From NCBI GenBank assembly GCA_019828545.1, contig JACVRA010000157.1, positions 62,001 to 126,000 of the forward strand: a stretch of 64,000 bases of DNA. The letters run 5' to 3'. The notes below the pieces were generated by a model, which ran no database searches, was not told the origin of the DNA, and saw only the letters and a list, made by a program, of their open reading frames with translations. This document shows, one piece after another, positions 22,412 to 32,065 of the stretch. Source of the stretch: Paracamarosporium sp. OC-R06-R3 (taxonomy: Eukaryota > Ascomycota > Dothideomycetes > Pleosporales > Didymosphaeriaceae). The position numbers and the translations under genes are program-made. Positions within the stretch are counted from its first letter, which is position 1, and each line of letters begins with the position of its first letter.

Positions 22412-24945
22412 TCAGCCAAAGAGAAAATGAATGCCACTTTTCTGTATACCACGCCCACCTTTCGTATTTTGGTCAATGACTGTGCCCCACCATGGTGTTT
22501 CCGACCCATCGGGAAGTCCAGTGGATTTGTCCATTTGCGCCCAGATCTCACCGAGAACACCGGGGACCGATGAGAACATCTGGTAACGGCTTTTGTTCGC
22601 CCACCACGCGCAATAGGTTTGTGCAAACTCGCGTAACTCTGGATCAGATGTTTCGCTGCTGGCCCAGAAGATGGGAAGGAGGAGTTGTTTTTGTGTCTGA
22701 GACGAACGCCGGACAGCGCGGATGTGACTCATGGTCTCCCGCGCTGAATGAAGCAGCACGCGTCGGATAACGCGCTTTCCACCATTCTTATGATGCGGAA
22801 CAGACCGATTGCTTGCTCCATTATTGGACTGTCGGCCTGTTGCAGTCCACAACCGCGACGGGACCTTTGGGTTCCCAGAAGGCTTTTGGCTCTGCTTGCT
22901 TCTGTCTAACATGAATACACGATAAATGTACGTAAGGAGCCCATGGCGCCACGCTTCAAGGCAGTGTTTGGTGTCGGATTGCCTATTGACCTCTTCCTCT
23001 TCTGCAGAGTGGTCAAAGTTGGCTTCATCATCAATATCAACACAGAAACCGTGACTCCTCTGGGTCGCAGATGCCCTTTCATGCCCTTTATGTGTCCCTT
23101 CGTCTAGGATCACTTCTTGAAGCTGCTTCTCAATGGCGTATACCGGACTAGGGTCAAAATTCAGCCATTTCATGTTTTGCGCAATTTCCTGCTGAGCAGC
23201 TAATTGAGCAAGGTCTACGAGCAGCTTGAACAGGACCGTCGGACAGCCGCTGAGATCATAAAAAGACCACTCATCCTGATGCTCATGCTGGATGAGGTAC
23301 TCATAGTATGATGGGTCTATGACCAGCCCTTGCCTGGACACAAGAGCCAGCGTGGCATCCCACCTATTGCACATCTAGATCAGCCACAGCTGTGTGATAA
23401 GGTTTGCGGGAGAATTACCATAGTAACATTGCAACCTGCGACCGCACCCGAGGATTCTGCAACGCAGCGACACCTCCCGCAGCCTCCAGCACCGTCATAG
23501 CCTGCAGTAGATAGTAGGTCCATGGTCCGGACGCAGACAAGGTACACTTTTGCCATGTGTCAGTCAAGATCAAGACTAGCAACCCCAAATACAACCTACC
23601 TCGAGGACAAAATTAATCAAGATAGAGTCTAGCAAGTGGAGGGGTAAGGCTCCGGGATGAGTATTGGCGAGGGCTAGACTTAGTTCCTCACGTGCACGAC
23701 TGCGATGCTCGTTGGCTTCTTTCGGCCAAGTACTTGTCGTGTAATTCAGATGCTGGTAGGAAAGCGCCATGATGGAGTGGTATAGGAGTTTACTGCTACG
23801 GGGAGTCTCTCGTTGGCAACGAAAGGGGTTGAGCTTCATATCATGTGTAACTGGTAATATGCAAAATTCGGATTCATCTATTCCTGTAATTAGCAGACTG
23901 ATCTCATAATCTCGAGGCTCGTGTGTATGGACGAAAACTTACACATGTTCAAAAGTGTATCGTAGTATGGATCTACTGATGGAGGAACGCAAAGAGGGAA
24001 GATATGCGGTCCAGCGGGGATCTGTAAAATCCTAGGGCTATGGTGCTGTTCTTGCACAGTGTCCTGGTGCCCTTGCAATGTGATAACATCGATGGAGTTG
24101 TCTAGTCCGGCCATTGAATCGTACGCAAAAGTCGACAATGTGCCATCAGCTGGTGCAGCAGTCGAATTTGTGTCAACCTCTCCGTTCTGCGGTATATTGA
24201 AGTAGTCACCAACCCCAGTGTCACATGCAGGCGAGTCAGATGCATCCAGCGAACAAGCACCTTCGACTAGCTCATCCCAAGAAAGATTGGTATCAAAATC
24301 TGTAGATGTCGCATCAGGTACAAAGTTGGGTTGGAATTCTGAGACGAGATTAGCCCCAATGGCTGTTATGGGAGTTGGCAGGGCGTCGACGCCGTCCACG
24401 TTGAACACGGGCTCATTGAGAGCAGAAGTCACACCTTGTTCTTCATAGGCATGCTGCTCGCCTGATATCTCGAGAATTTCAGCTACACGTGACGAGTTGA
24501 CTGACTGTTCGGTCCTGGAGACATCTGTAGCGGCTTTCTGTGTGCGACCAGCCTGGGCGGGCGGTTGTCCGGTGACTTTGCGACGCTTCGTGGCCGGCCT
24601 ATTGACAAAGCGGAATTTCTTTTGGCCATTATTAAGATCTGCATTGGTACGTGATCTCGAAGGTTGTGATACACATGTTGCTGCCTCTAGGTCGATATTT
24701 GATGAAGCCTCAGAATCTGGAACTGGTCGTGAGACGAACATCCTCCTATGATCCCATGAGAGGGGCGTGACGAAACCCGGGCATTTCAGCCCTTTGGCAA
24801 TGCATGTCGAACAGCAGGGCCGCAAGCGATCGCATGCGATTCCATTGGTGGCGCATTTGTGACAGTCAGTGCTTGCAAAGGCAAGAGAGTTCGTCCGCCG
24901 AGGTTTGGGGTCTGCACTGTGGGTTACCTCGCCGACGATCGCCAT
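22412..24945 (-). CDS. Zn2Cys6 transcription factor 1
   Basis: Four exons: 24945-23943, 23877-23600, 23546-23419 and 23363-22412, giving 786 aa. The ATG at 24945 replaces an upstream TTG. The zinc cluster is C28-x2-C-x6-C-x5-C-x2-C-x6-C54 (starting CHKCATNGIACDR), preceded by a short basic stretch. A long acidic, Ser/Thr-rich middle follows, then the fungal transcription-factor regulatory region from about YESEFCILPVTHDMKLN, with the typical MLLWWDATLALVSRQG segment restored across the third splice. The layout is like ARCA-type C6 regulators. It is divergent from the acyltransferase at 25283 and convergent with the D-amino-acid oxidase. I infer control of nearby catabolic genes, most simply these two neighbours. 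Confidence 0.84.
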
Positions 24946-25282
24946 CTGGGTGCTAAGAGTTTCACTCAAGGAGACACGATGGCCGTGCAGCGTCGTGTAG
25001 GAGGTCGTCGTCGTGGTCGTCAACCTGCATGACGACGCTCCACGGCAGCTAGTGGTGTAGCTCGGCCGACGATGCCAAGGGACGATTTAGAGCGAGCGGG
25101 GTGAACTGCGAGCGGACCGATTGAGGGTTCCTGTCTACAATAGGCAAGCGAGATTTGAGCTGGTTGCGGACCGCCGAGGATGCCCCGATTTGGAGGCATC
25201 CACTACCTATATTTCTCTTGCAAGTTCACACGTTTCAAGGAATAACAAACTTCATATTGAATATCTACAGGTGATTTTGATC
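24946..25282. promoter_or_regulatory. Shared divergent promoter, C6 regulator 1 / acyltransferase
   Basis: 337 bp drive two divergent genes. Several CGG/CCG half-sites cluster at about 25040-25190 (for example CTCGGCCGACG near 25061), as expected for a target of Zn2Cys6 proteins, including self-regulation. This is inference from spacing and motif only. Confidence 0.4.
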
Positions 25283-26090
25283 ATGGCAGCTTCACAGAAG
25301 GACAATGAGATCATCGAGCTCGCTCGCGGGCTAAACCACACACCTTGGTGTCAGGAATACGAGGAAATGATATCGGGCATGCTGTAACTATCCCGCAAAC
25401 CCAGAGACTCTTTAGGGCAAGGTCTTGTTGACACCGTTCCAGCTACAATCCAAATCACCCCAAACTAGTCGAAGGTCGATGGCGGTGCCGTATTGCTGCA
25501 GAAGACTATAATAAGTGGTCGCCGCGCACGATCAAGCCCGATCAAATCTTCGAAGAACGCTTAAAACTGCTCAAGAACATCTTGGGGAAGGCTGGCAAAG
25601 GCTCTCTGATCGAGCCTCCCTTCAATCCCGATTATGGAAGCAACATCATTTTGGGAGACGAATGCTTCATTAATTTCAAGTGAGTTTCCTACTACATCGA
25701 TACGAGTCCACCATGTTTAACTCCTTCAGCCTCACCGTGCTCGATACAAGCCTAGTCATCATTGGTGACCGGGTGCAAATGGGACCTAACGTGAGCATCT
25801 ACACAGCCGGTCACGAGACGAGCATCCTGTCCCGGCGCAAATTTGTTGAGTTCGGCCATCCCGTGCGCATCGGTAACGACTGCTGGATTGGAGGCTGCGT
25901 CATTATTCTTCCCGGTGTGACGATTGGTGAAGGATGCACCATTGGTGCTGGTTCGGTGGTGACCAAAGACATTCCTCCGTTCTCGGTCGCAGTTGGCTCA
26001 CCATGTCGAGTGAAGAAGACGATACCATCAGCTGAGGAAGAGGAAAAGGACCCAAACAATCCTTACCGCAATATGAATAGGGATTTCTAG
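25283..26090 (+). CDS. Hexapeptide-repeat O-acetyltransferase (maltose/galactoside acetyltransferase type)
   Basis: Three exons: 25283-25383, 25443-25679 and 25730-26090, giving 232 aa. The N-terminal Mac domain is GLNHTPWCQEYEEMISGML, then YNPNHPKLVEGRWRCRIAAE after a 59 bp intron. That intron removes an apparent in-frame stop. The left-handed beta-helix follows: VQMGPNVSIYTAGHE, NDCWIGGCVIILPGVTIGEG and TIGAGSVVTKDIPPFSVAVG, ending VGSPCRVKK. The catalytic His is in YTAGHE. Enzymes of this group move acetyl from acetyl-CoA to a sugar or alcohol hydroxyl. The short tail (EEEEKDPNNPYRNMNRDF) is charged. It shares its promoter with C6 regulator 1. Confidence 0.87.
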
Positions 26091-26533
26091 ATCTGTGATA
26101 GGTTGATGAACACTAGCATAATACCACTTCGCTGAAGCCGGTCAAAGATGGCCTCACTCGGAACCATAGCATATGACGGTTGAATTCCACTCATGCACAT
26201 GCCTACACTAAGATACCTCTAGAGTCAGCAGAAATAAAGAGGAATAATTGACCAGGCACAGAAATATCTAAATCGGGCAAGAGAGAATAGCGTCGGTGCC
26301 ATGCCGGGAGATAAGAGCGTTTGTTCTAGCCTGCTGTGCCGCAGCCGCTAAACGTGTCGCTAAATATGCTTAAAAGTTTAGCTTCGCAGAATAGCCCCGA
26401 GATCTTGCCGAGCATTGGAGAACGATACCATTAGGATCGATACCAGGCACGATACCACGTACTGGGCCTCCACACATCCCCACCCCATTCCACCCCTGTC
26501 TTCCATTCTCAGATACGCCTCATCCCGCTAACT
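26091..26533. other. Intergenic, between convergent genes
   Basis: 443 bp, no coding signal. It contains closely spaced CGATACCA repeats near 26424-26456 (GAACGATACCATTAGGATCGATACCAGGCACGATACCACG in two steps). Confidence 0.45.
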
Positions 26534-26971
26534 TCACGCATCCACATACATGACCCCCTCAGCAACAATCTCCGCATGCGCCTCCGGCACGTTGATCGCC
26601 TGCACGATGACCGTCGCCCAAGTTGGCGTATGACCTGGCCACCTCTTTTTGAACACACTCTGCATAACAGCCTCATCCTCAGCCCTGGTGATGTAACTAA
26701 CGAACTTGTACGCTTGCCAGAGTCCCCTTGAGGCGCCGGCATCGCGAAATGCAGCGTCCAGGCAGGTGAATATGGCGTTGAATTCGGCTTCGATGCCGTT
26801 CGCGGTTACGAGGTCGCAGGTTTTTAAGTCCAGGGCTATGTGGCCGGTTGTTACGAGGAGAGAGGCTTGAGGGCTTACGGGAATCGTAGCGGTTGTGGCG
26901 AGGGAAGCTGGAATGAGGCAATCGCCGACTGGGCCAGGCATGTTGCGATATTTGACTTCCAATGGCGGCAT
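26534..26971 (-). CDS. Rid-family (YjgF/YER057c/UK114) protein without the canonical arginine
   Basis: One exon, 145 aa. The chorismate-mutase-like fold marks are present: LLVTTGHIALD, EAEFNAIFTCLDAAFRDAGA, AYKFVSYITRAED and TWATVIVQAINVPEAHAEI. RidA enzymes hydrolyse reactive enamines and imines through a conserved arginine in the P-x-R-[ST] segment before the last strand. Here that site reads PTWA, with Trp118 in place of the Arg. It therefore fits the Rid subfamilies that lack the catalytic Arg, and imine-hydrolase activity should not be assumed. Its place between a D-amino-acid oxidase and amine-processing enzymes still suggests a role linked to imine intermediates. There is no targeting signal. 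Confidence 0.84.
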   Translation of the reverse strand: MPPLEVKYRNMPGPVGDCLIPASLATTATIPVSPQASLLVTTGHIALDLKTCDLVTANGIEAEFNAIFTCLDAAFRDAGASRGLWQAYKFVSYITRAEDEAVMQSVFKKRWPGHTPTWATVIVQAINVPEAHAEIVAEGVMYVDA

Positions 26972-27277
26972 TGTTGGTGTTTACTGAGCTGATACTGGCA
27001 ATAAAGAAGGAAGTTTGTGGGAGTGTGCGCCTATACAGGTGAGAACGTGTTGCATATATGTAGATTATCATGGCATGCTAGCAATCTAGTTATGCCTTTT
27101 TGGAAGGTGGAAGTATGATCGATTCCCTCTATCGGAAACACAATAGACACCACTCTAACAGACACAAGCGATAATTCGATATACTCAATCGAACAAGCAA
27201 CATCTTATCATTATTCATATGATACTGATGGAAACGTGACTCATGCTTCAAAATGACCACATATGGTTCCTATAGAC
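26972..27277. other. Intergenic, 5' of the Rid gene and 3' of the SDR gene
   Basis: 306 bp, AT-rich. Nothing distinctive seen. Confidence 0.45.
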
Positions 27278-28284
27278 TTAAGCCATGTGGAGACCTCCGC
27301 TAGCAGACAACGTAGCTCCCGTCGTCCATCGTGCATCATCACTGCAAAGGAAAGCAACAAGCGGTGCAATGTCATCCACCTCAGCAACACGCGCAGCGGC
27401 AGGCGTTGACTCGATCAACGGTTGCATATCCTTTAGAAATTGCTCATCACTTTGGAACCATTGGTCTGACCCATATGTCAGAATCTCGTCATGATTTTGA
27501 TTGTGATTATGAGGACGTACCTGTTGCAATTGGACCTGGGTTTACGGCGTTGACAGTTACACCGTGAGATTGGCCCAATTCCTTGGCCCAGACGCGAACA
27601 AACGACTCGTTCGCTGCCTTGGTTGCGGCATACACGGTTTGACCAGCAACGCCCATACGAGCACCAGCGGACGAGATGAAGACGATGCGGCCGCCGTTGG
27701 GCAGATGTGGAACTGCCGCTTTGGTGAGGAACAATGGTGCCCTAACGTTGATGTCGAAATGTGATGTATAGAACTCGGGCGTAGTCTCTACTAAAGGTGC
27801 TTCAAGTCCTGCGGCAGCGCTGTCTACGTATCAGTGGTAGCTCATATACATGACATGAAGATTAAGAATTTTATTGCTCGTAATATGTGCAATAAATCTT
27901 CGAGAAACATACTTATGGATGAGAATGTCGATCTTTTTATTGTCGCTAATCTCAAGCGCGGCATCAATGACCTTAGGAATGTTGTCGAGATTGGCGAGAT
28001 CAGCCTGGACGACCTTAGCCTTGGTGCCGATCTTCCTGATCTTCTCGGCCACTTCTTCGGCGCGCCTCCCACTGCTTTCTGAAACATAGTTGATGACTAC
28101 GTTGGCTCCGCGCTTGGCGAGAAGCTCCGCAATACCAGCACCGAGTCCTCTAATTTCATGTAAGCTCTTGTCTTAGAAGGCCGGGCTGGTATGTTTGTAA
28201 TGGAGAAGCTCACCTGGAGGCCCCGGTGACGATGGCGGTCTTGCCTTTCAGGGACACACCGCTGAAGTCTTGTGCTTGTGACAT
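27278..28284 (-). CDS. Short-chain dehydrogenase/reductase (classical SDR)
   Basis: Four exons: 28284-28214, 28149-27913, 27819-27521 and 27465-27278, giving 264 aa. The cofactor motif TAIVTGASRGLGAGIAELL spans the first splice. ANVVINYV suggests NADP(H) or NAD(H) use without a clear deciding residue. The NNAG-type motif reads ILIHNAAAG, the catalytic Ser is in VFISSAGARMG and Tyr/Lys are in TVYAATKAAN, and the PGPIAT motif follows. The length is normal for a classical SDR acting on a hydroxyl or carbonyl group. C-terminal HMA is not a targeting signal. It sits in the amine-catabolic block, where a carbonyl/alcohol conversion step would fit. Confidence 0.88.
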
Positions 28285-28589
28285 GTTTATTGCTGTTTAA
28301 TGAGGAATCTTAGGACTTCTGTTCTTGAGATGGTGATAATGTTGTTCTGGCGACACGTACACTGCAGTAGGGCACGTTGAAATATGTATACGGCTTCGAT
28401 GCAGATCTACGTATTCACGCATATGCTGCCTTGTAGGGGTCCACGAACGCATGCGGTTCTCGTTAGACTAGGCTCGGCCTAAATGGTCTGTTGCCCGATC
28501 AAGTAACTGAGAATGTGGAGATAGCTCTTTCCCAAAGCAGAAACCCCACCACATCCCTGCTCAGCTCAACTGCCTCTCTCTGCTGCCAT
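28285..28589. other. Intergenic, promoter side of the SDR gene
   Basis: 305 bp. It contains a C-rich run GCATATGCTGCCTTG near 28419. No coding signal. Confidence 0.4.
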
Positions 28590-30094
28590 TCATGCCGACC
28601 CATTCGGGAACAGCTCCTGATAGACCATGGTTTCAACCTCATCCGACACACTCAGCACTTCGGCATCTATGTTGCACCTTATCAGCACGTGACCTCAAAG
28701 GAGTGCATAGAATGTGTAATGGTCAGACATATTACGTACCTCCGTAAGGTAGAATCTGCGCGGCAAAGATGCCTCCAACGCCATTCTTACGGTCGGCGAA
28801 CCAGAAGAGATTTGGAAGTCCTTCCCACGACGCTGTCCCGGCTGCTCTTCCCGATGAGCTCTTCTGGTGGCTCAGGGAGAATGTCAAACCCCAACCCTCT
28901 GTCGAGCCTTCGGGAGCGGGCTGCAGAGGAGTTGCGTTTGCCAAGTCTGAACGAGCACATGGTGTATATTCGTTGCAATCGCGCGGTAAGTCAGGTATTT
29001 GGTCGGTGAACATTTCTGTGCAGTTGTTAGCAGGAATACTACGTTACGCAAATCAATCCTATTGTAATACTTACCATCCACTGTTTCCGATTTCAACAAT
29101 TGAATACCTCGAATTGGACATGTGCCATTGTTCAGTAATACTGCAATGAGTTCTGTAGTAGTTAGCTTCCGGAGAGAATAACGAGTAGTTGCACTGCGAC
29201 TCACTACACAATTCAGTAGGCTGTCCAAATAAGCCAGCCCCGGCCATGCAGAATTTTTCACAATCCTGCTCATTTCTCACCAGCGGGTAGCGGTAAATAT
29301 GATCTCGCAGGCTCAAGCTGCCATCAGGTGCTCGTTGATGCATGTAGGCCAGTCTTTTGATAGCGGCCTGGTCCGGGAAAAAGGTGAAGCTATCTATCCC
29401 AAGTGGGTTGAAAACGACCTTTCGAAAGTGCTCCTCGAGTGATATTCCCGTGATACGCTCGAGAATCACGCCAACCCAGTCGATCGAAGTTCCATACTGG
29501 AATTTGGTCCCAGGTTGATTGACCAACGGCCGTGAGAGAACATCAGCCTTAAGGCCTGAGAAGTCCTCCAAGCCTACCGGCCGCGCCCATTCGGCATACC
29601 TTATGTCCTCGAAAGCATAACCAAAGCCCGCTGGGAAAGTACAAGTCAATCATGATGGCTAACCTCATGTGATTGAAGACTTTGATAACACACATACCTG
29701 TATGATTGAGCAACATGCGCAGTGTAATGGTTGTCTCCTTAGGTCGTAGCTCGAGGGATCCATCCTCACAGCGGGTGAGAACTTGCACGTCCACCAACTC
29801 TGGCGCCCATTTTGCTACATCCTCAGCGCTATCCAATCCTATCTTTTCTTGTTCTACAATCTGCATGCATGCGACTGCCGTGACTAGCTTCGTGAACGAA
29901 GCCATGTAAAACATTGTATCCAGTGTCATCGGTTCGTTGGTTCCCAAACCCCGCGCTCCACTGACATGCTCGATCAGCATCTCGCCATTAAAATTCACAC
30001 TCGTATACACTAAGCCTGGAATACGAGGTGCATCTCCTTCTGTTGCAGCGTCAAGTCGACTCTGAAGCTTCGCTTGGATATCCGATGAGAGCAT
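28590..30094 (-). CDS. Serine hydrolase of the beta-lactamase/LovD/EstB family
   Basis: Five exons: 30094-29698, 29630-29205, 29152-29075, 29015-28740 and 28666-28590, giving 417 aa. The open frame extends upstream to 30274 but without an ATG, so 30094 is used. The nucleophile motif S66-x-x-K69 (MFYMASFTKL), the Tyr motif KFQYGTSIDWVG and the late Gly-Gly segment NGVGGIFAAQILPYGG are those of class-C-like esterases and the LovD acyltransferase. TVDEMFTDQIPD spans the third intron, as in other fungal members. In fungi such proteins act as esterases, amidases or transacylases, not antibiotic-resistance enzymes. No signal peptide is present. It lies beside the transaminase on the same strand; an amide- or ester-opening role before deamination is possible. 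Confidence 0.84.
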
Positions 30095-30618
30095 CTTCGA
30101 CAAAGCGTTGAACTTTTCTTGTAGATCGTGTATTTCCGATTGAGGTTCGAAAGTTCTTTTATGTAGGAGCGCTAATTCAGGCCCGTTGGCGTTGAAGTTC
30201 TTATGTATTCTTCTAGCACTACGCTTCGACCAGATGGTTCCGGAAACGGTAACTGGATTGATTGCATCTACCACACAGTATAGGATTAGCCCACTCTAGC
30301 GGCTTGGCTCCCCACAATCAAATTTTATCAATTATCAGACTATTCGTTTCTGCCATGCTTAGTTTCAGTATTCACCATCGTTCTCTCATGCAACAACACG
30401 ATGACATTAACGTTAGTTTCGATTCAAAATCATGAGATGTCTTCTTAATATTTTTCATCTCTCAAGGAAGTTATTCAGTTTTGAATAAACATCCTGAAGA
30501 AGAGATCGTATCAAATAGATTGCAACGGCAATTTTATTTCGCTTGAGGTGGAATAGTTATGTACATTAAGATGCAGAGCCATTTCCACAAAAAAAAAAAT
30601 CCAAGCAGATTGCATTTC
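30095..30618. other. Intergenic, upstream of the LovD-like gene
   Basis: 524 bp. A frame without ATG continues from the hydrolase to about 30274, and a short upstream ORF starts near 30269. An A-run (about 12 A) lies at 30588-30599. Confidence 0.4.
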
Positions 30619-31602
30619 CTAAAGATGGGCCTTCTGCGCATCTTCGTACTTTACAGTAAAGCTGAACTTATCATCCCAGTGCATCTCCCAGTATGTATCC
30701 CAGATTTTCTTCGTTATGGGCCCGAGCATTCCGCCGTTTACAGGCTGGCCGTCAAGAGTTGTAATGGGCATGATGCCTCCTGCAGTCGTGCACATGAAGA
30801 TTTCGTCGGCGTGGTAGACGTCATTGACTGGGACGTATTGGACGCGAGTTTCGAGCCCGTTTATCGTCCCTGCGTCGATTACGCTCTTGCGCGTAATGCC
30901 CTGGAGAACACCTCGGTCAGGGGTGTACAGGATGCCATCTTTGACGATGACAATGTTGAAACCGGAACCCTCAGTCAGATTTGCATCGCCATCTGTGAGG
31001 AATGGATAGGTGGCACCCCGATCTTGTGCCTCGAATAATCCACGAGTCAAGTCACCCCATTGTAGATTCTTGATGGTAGGATCGATGGAACCGGGGGAGA
31101 TGCGTCGGACAGTCCGAGCGACAACAGCACTGCCACCGTGTGGGAGAACCTCAGGCTCCATAACCCAAACATACGGCTGGACAAACATGTACAGATTGTT
31201 CTTAATTTCTTCTGGGCGTGATCCACGTACTCCCTTCAGACCGCGTGTGACGATGATCTCCACGAAGGCATCCCGAATGCCGCTCTTAGCCACCATTTCG
31301 ATGAGTATTCTTCGGATTTCCTGCTTCGGCAAGGGAAACTGTAGCCTCATCTTGATCACGCTCCTCTCCAGGCGGTCAAGGTGATCGTCGAGGCGGAAGT
31401 ATCGCCCGTCCCAGACTGAAGGGACGTCATATGTAAGATCGCTGTGCATGAATCCCTGGTCTAGAAGTGGAATTCGTGCTTCGTGCAGTGGTGTGTACTG
31501 GCCCTCAACCCAGGCAATGCCGCGAGCAAAGGGGTTGGTACTAGCCTCCAGCACTTTCTGTCGGGCGGCATAATCACTGAGGACCTTCTCCATGGTTGTC
31601 AT
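30619..31602 (-). CDS. Class IV (R)-selective amine-transaminase-like enzyme, C-terminal AHL
   Basis: One exon, 327 aa. The ATG at 31602 replaces an upstream TTG. The sequence is a fold-type IV PLP transaminase very close, as I recall them, to the fungal (R)-selective amine transaminases: [39 protein letters not shown], the PLP lysine in [11 protein letters not shown] (about Lys178), the [13 protein letters not shown] cofactor Glu and [15 protein letters not shown]. These enzymes pass an amino group between an (R)-amine or D-amino acid and pyruvate. The match to this group is closer than to branched-chain aminotransferases or 4-amino-4-deoxychorismate lyase. The protein ends KAHL; AHL fits the [SAC]-[KRH]-L PTS1 consensus. 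It is divergent from the amine oxidase at 32066, with 463 bp between. Confidence 0.87.
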   Translation of the reverse strand: MTTMEKVLSDYAARQKVLEASTNPFARGIAWVEGQYTPLHEARIPLLDQGFMHSDLTYDVPSVWDGRYFRLDDHLDRLERSVIKMRLQFPLPKQEIRRILIEMVAKSGIRDAFVEIIVTRGLKGVRGSRPEEIKNNLYMFVQPYVWVMEPEVLPHGGSAVVARTVRRISPGSIDPTIKNLQWGDLTRGLFEAQDRGATYPFLTDGDANLTEGSGFNIVIVKDGILYTPDRGVLQGITRKSVIDAGTINGLETRVQYVPVNDVYHADEIFMCTTAGGIMPITTLDGQPVNGGMLGPITKKIWDTYWEMHWDDKFSFTVKYEDAQKAHL

Positions 31603-32065
31603 TTTGAATTCGCTTTCAGATAGAGTGGATAGTTTCCGCAAGAATGTATCGAGAAGAAGCCAGAGTGCGAAGAAAGACGTTTGGAAGTGTGGAACGCTTG
31701 AGGACGGTGCTCCAAAGTTAATATATACTGCTACTCTCCACCGCGGTCTGACATGAGGACTCTAAAACCCTGCATCAGGATGTAGAAATACAGAGTACCC
31801 GCTCTGCGTGGCAACAAAGATGGACTTGATTAGGTCTGGCGTGCAATAGTCTAAGTCTCAGTTGCCTAAAGAAGCAATAGTTTTAGGCCGGTCAAAGTTG
31901 CCGATAGCAGCCGACGGAAACGCCTGCCCACATCACTATCTACGGAAAGTGGACGCCCCAGATCCATCATCGGGCTGATGTAAGTCACCGTTGCCAGTCT
32001 TGCTATAACTTGTTGCAAGGAAATCTGACTGGGCAGCCTAAAGACACTCGTGCACCAAAAGCAAA
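31603..32065. promoter_or_regulatory. Bidirectional promoter, transaminase / amine oxidase
   Basis: 463 bp between two divergent genes of the same chemistry. A TATA-like stretch (TTAATATATAC, about 31718-31728) lies about 115 bp upstream of the transaminase ATG. A CCGCGG everted half-site pair is at 31741-31746, and CCGATAGCAGCCGACGG lies at about 31903-31919. Such CGG/CCG arrangements are typical Zn2Cys6 targets. Joint control is inferred. Confidence 0.5.

Noticed and set aside
25379..25390. Apparent stop early in the acyltransferase
   Set aside because: A 59 bp GTAACT...CCAG intron restores the conserved YNPNHPKLVEGRWR segment, so it is not a break.
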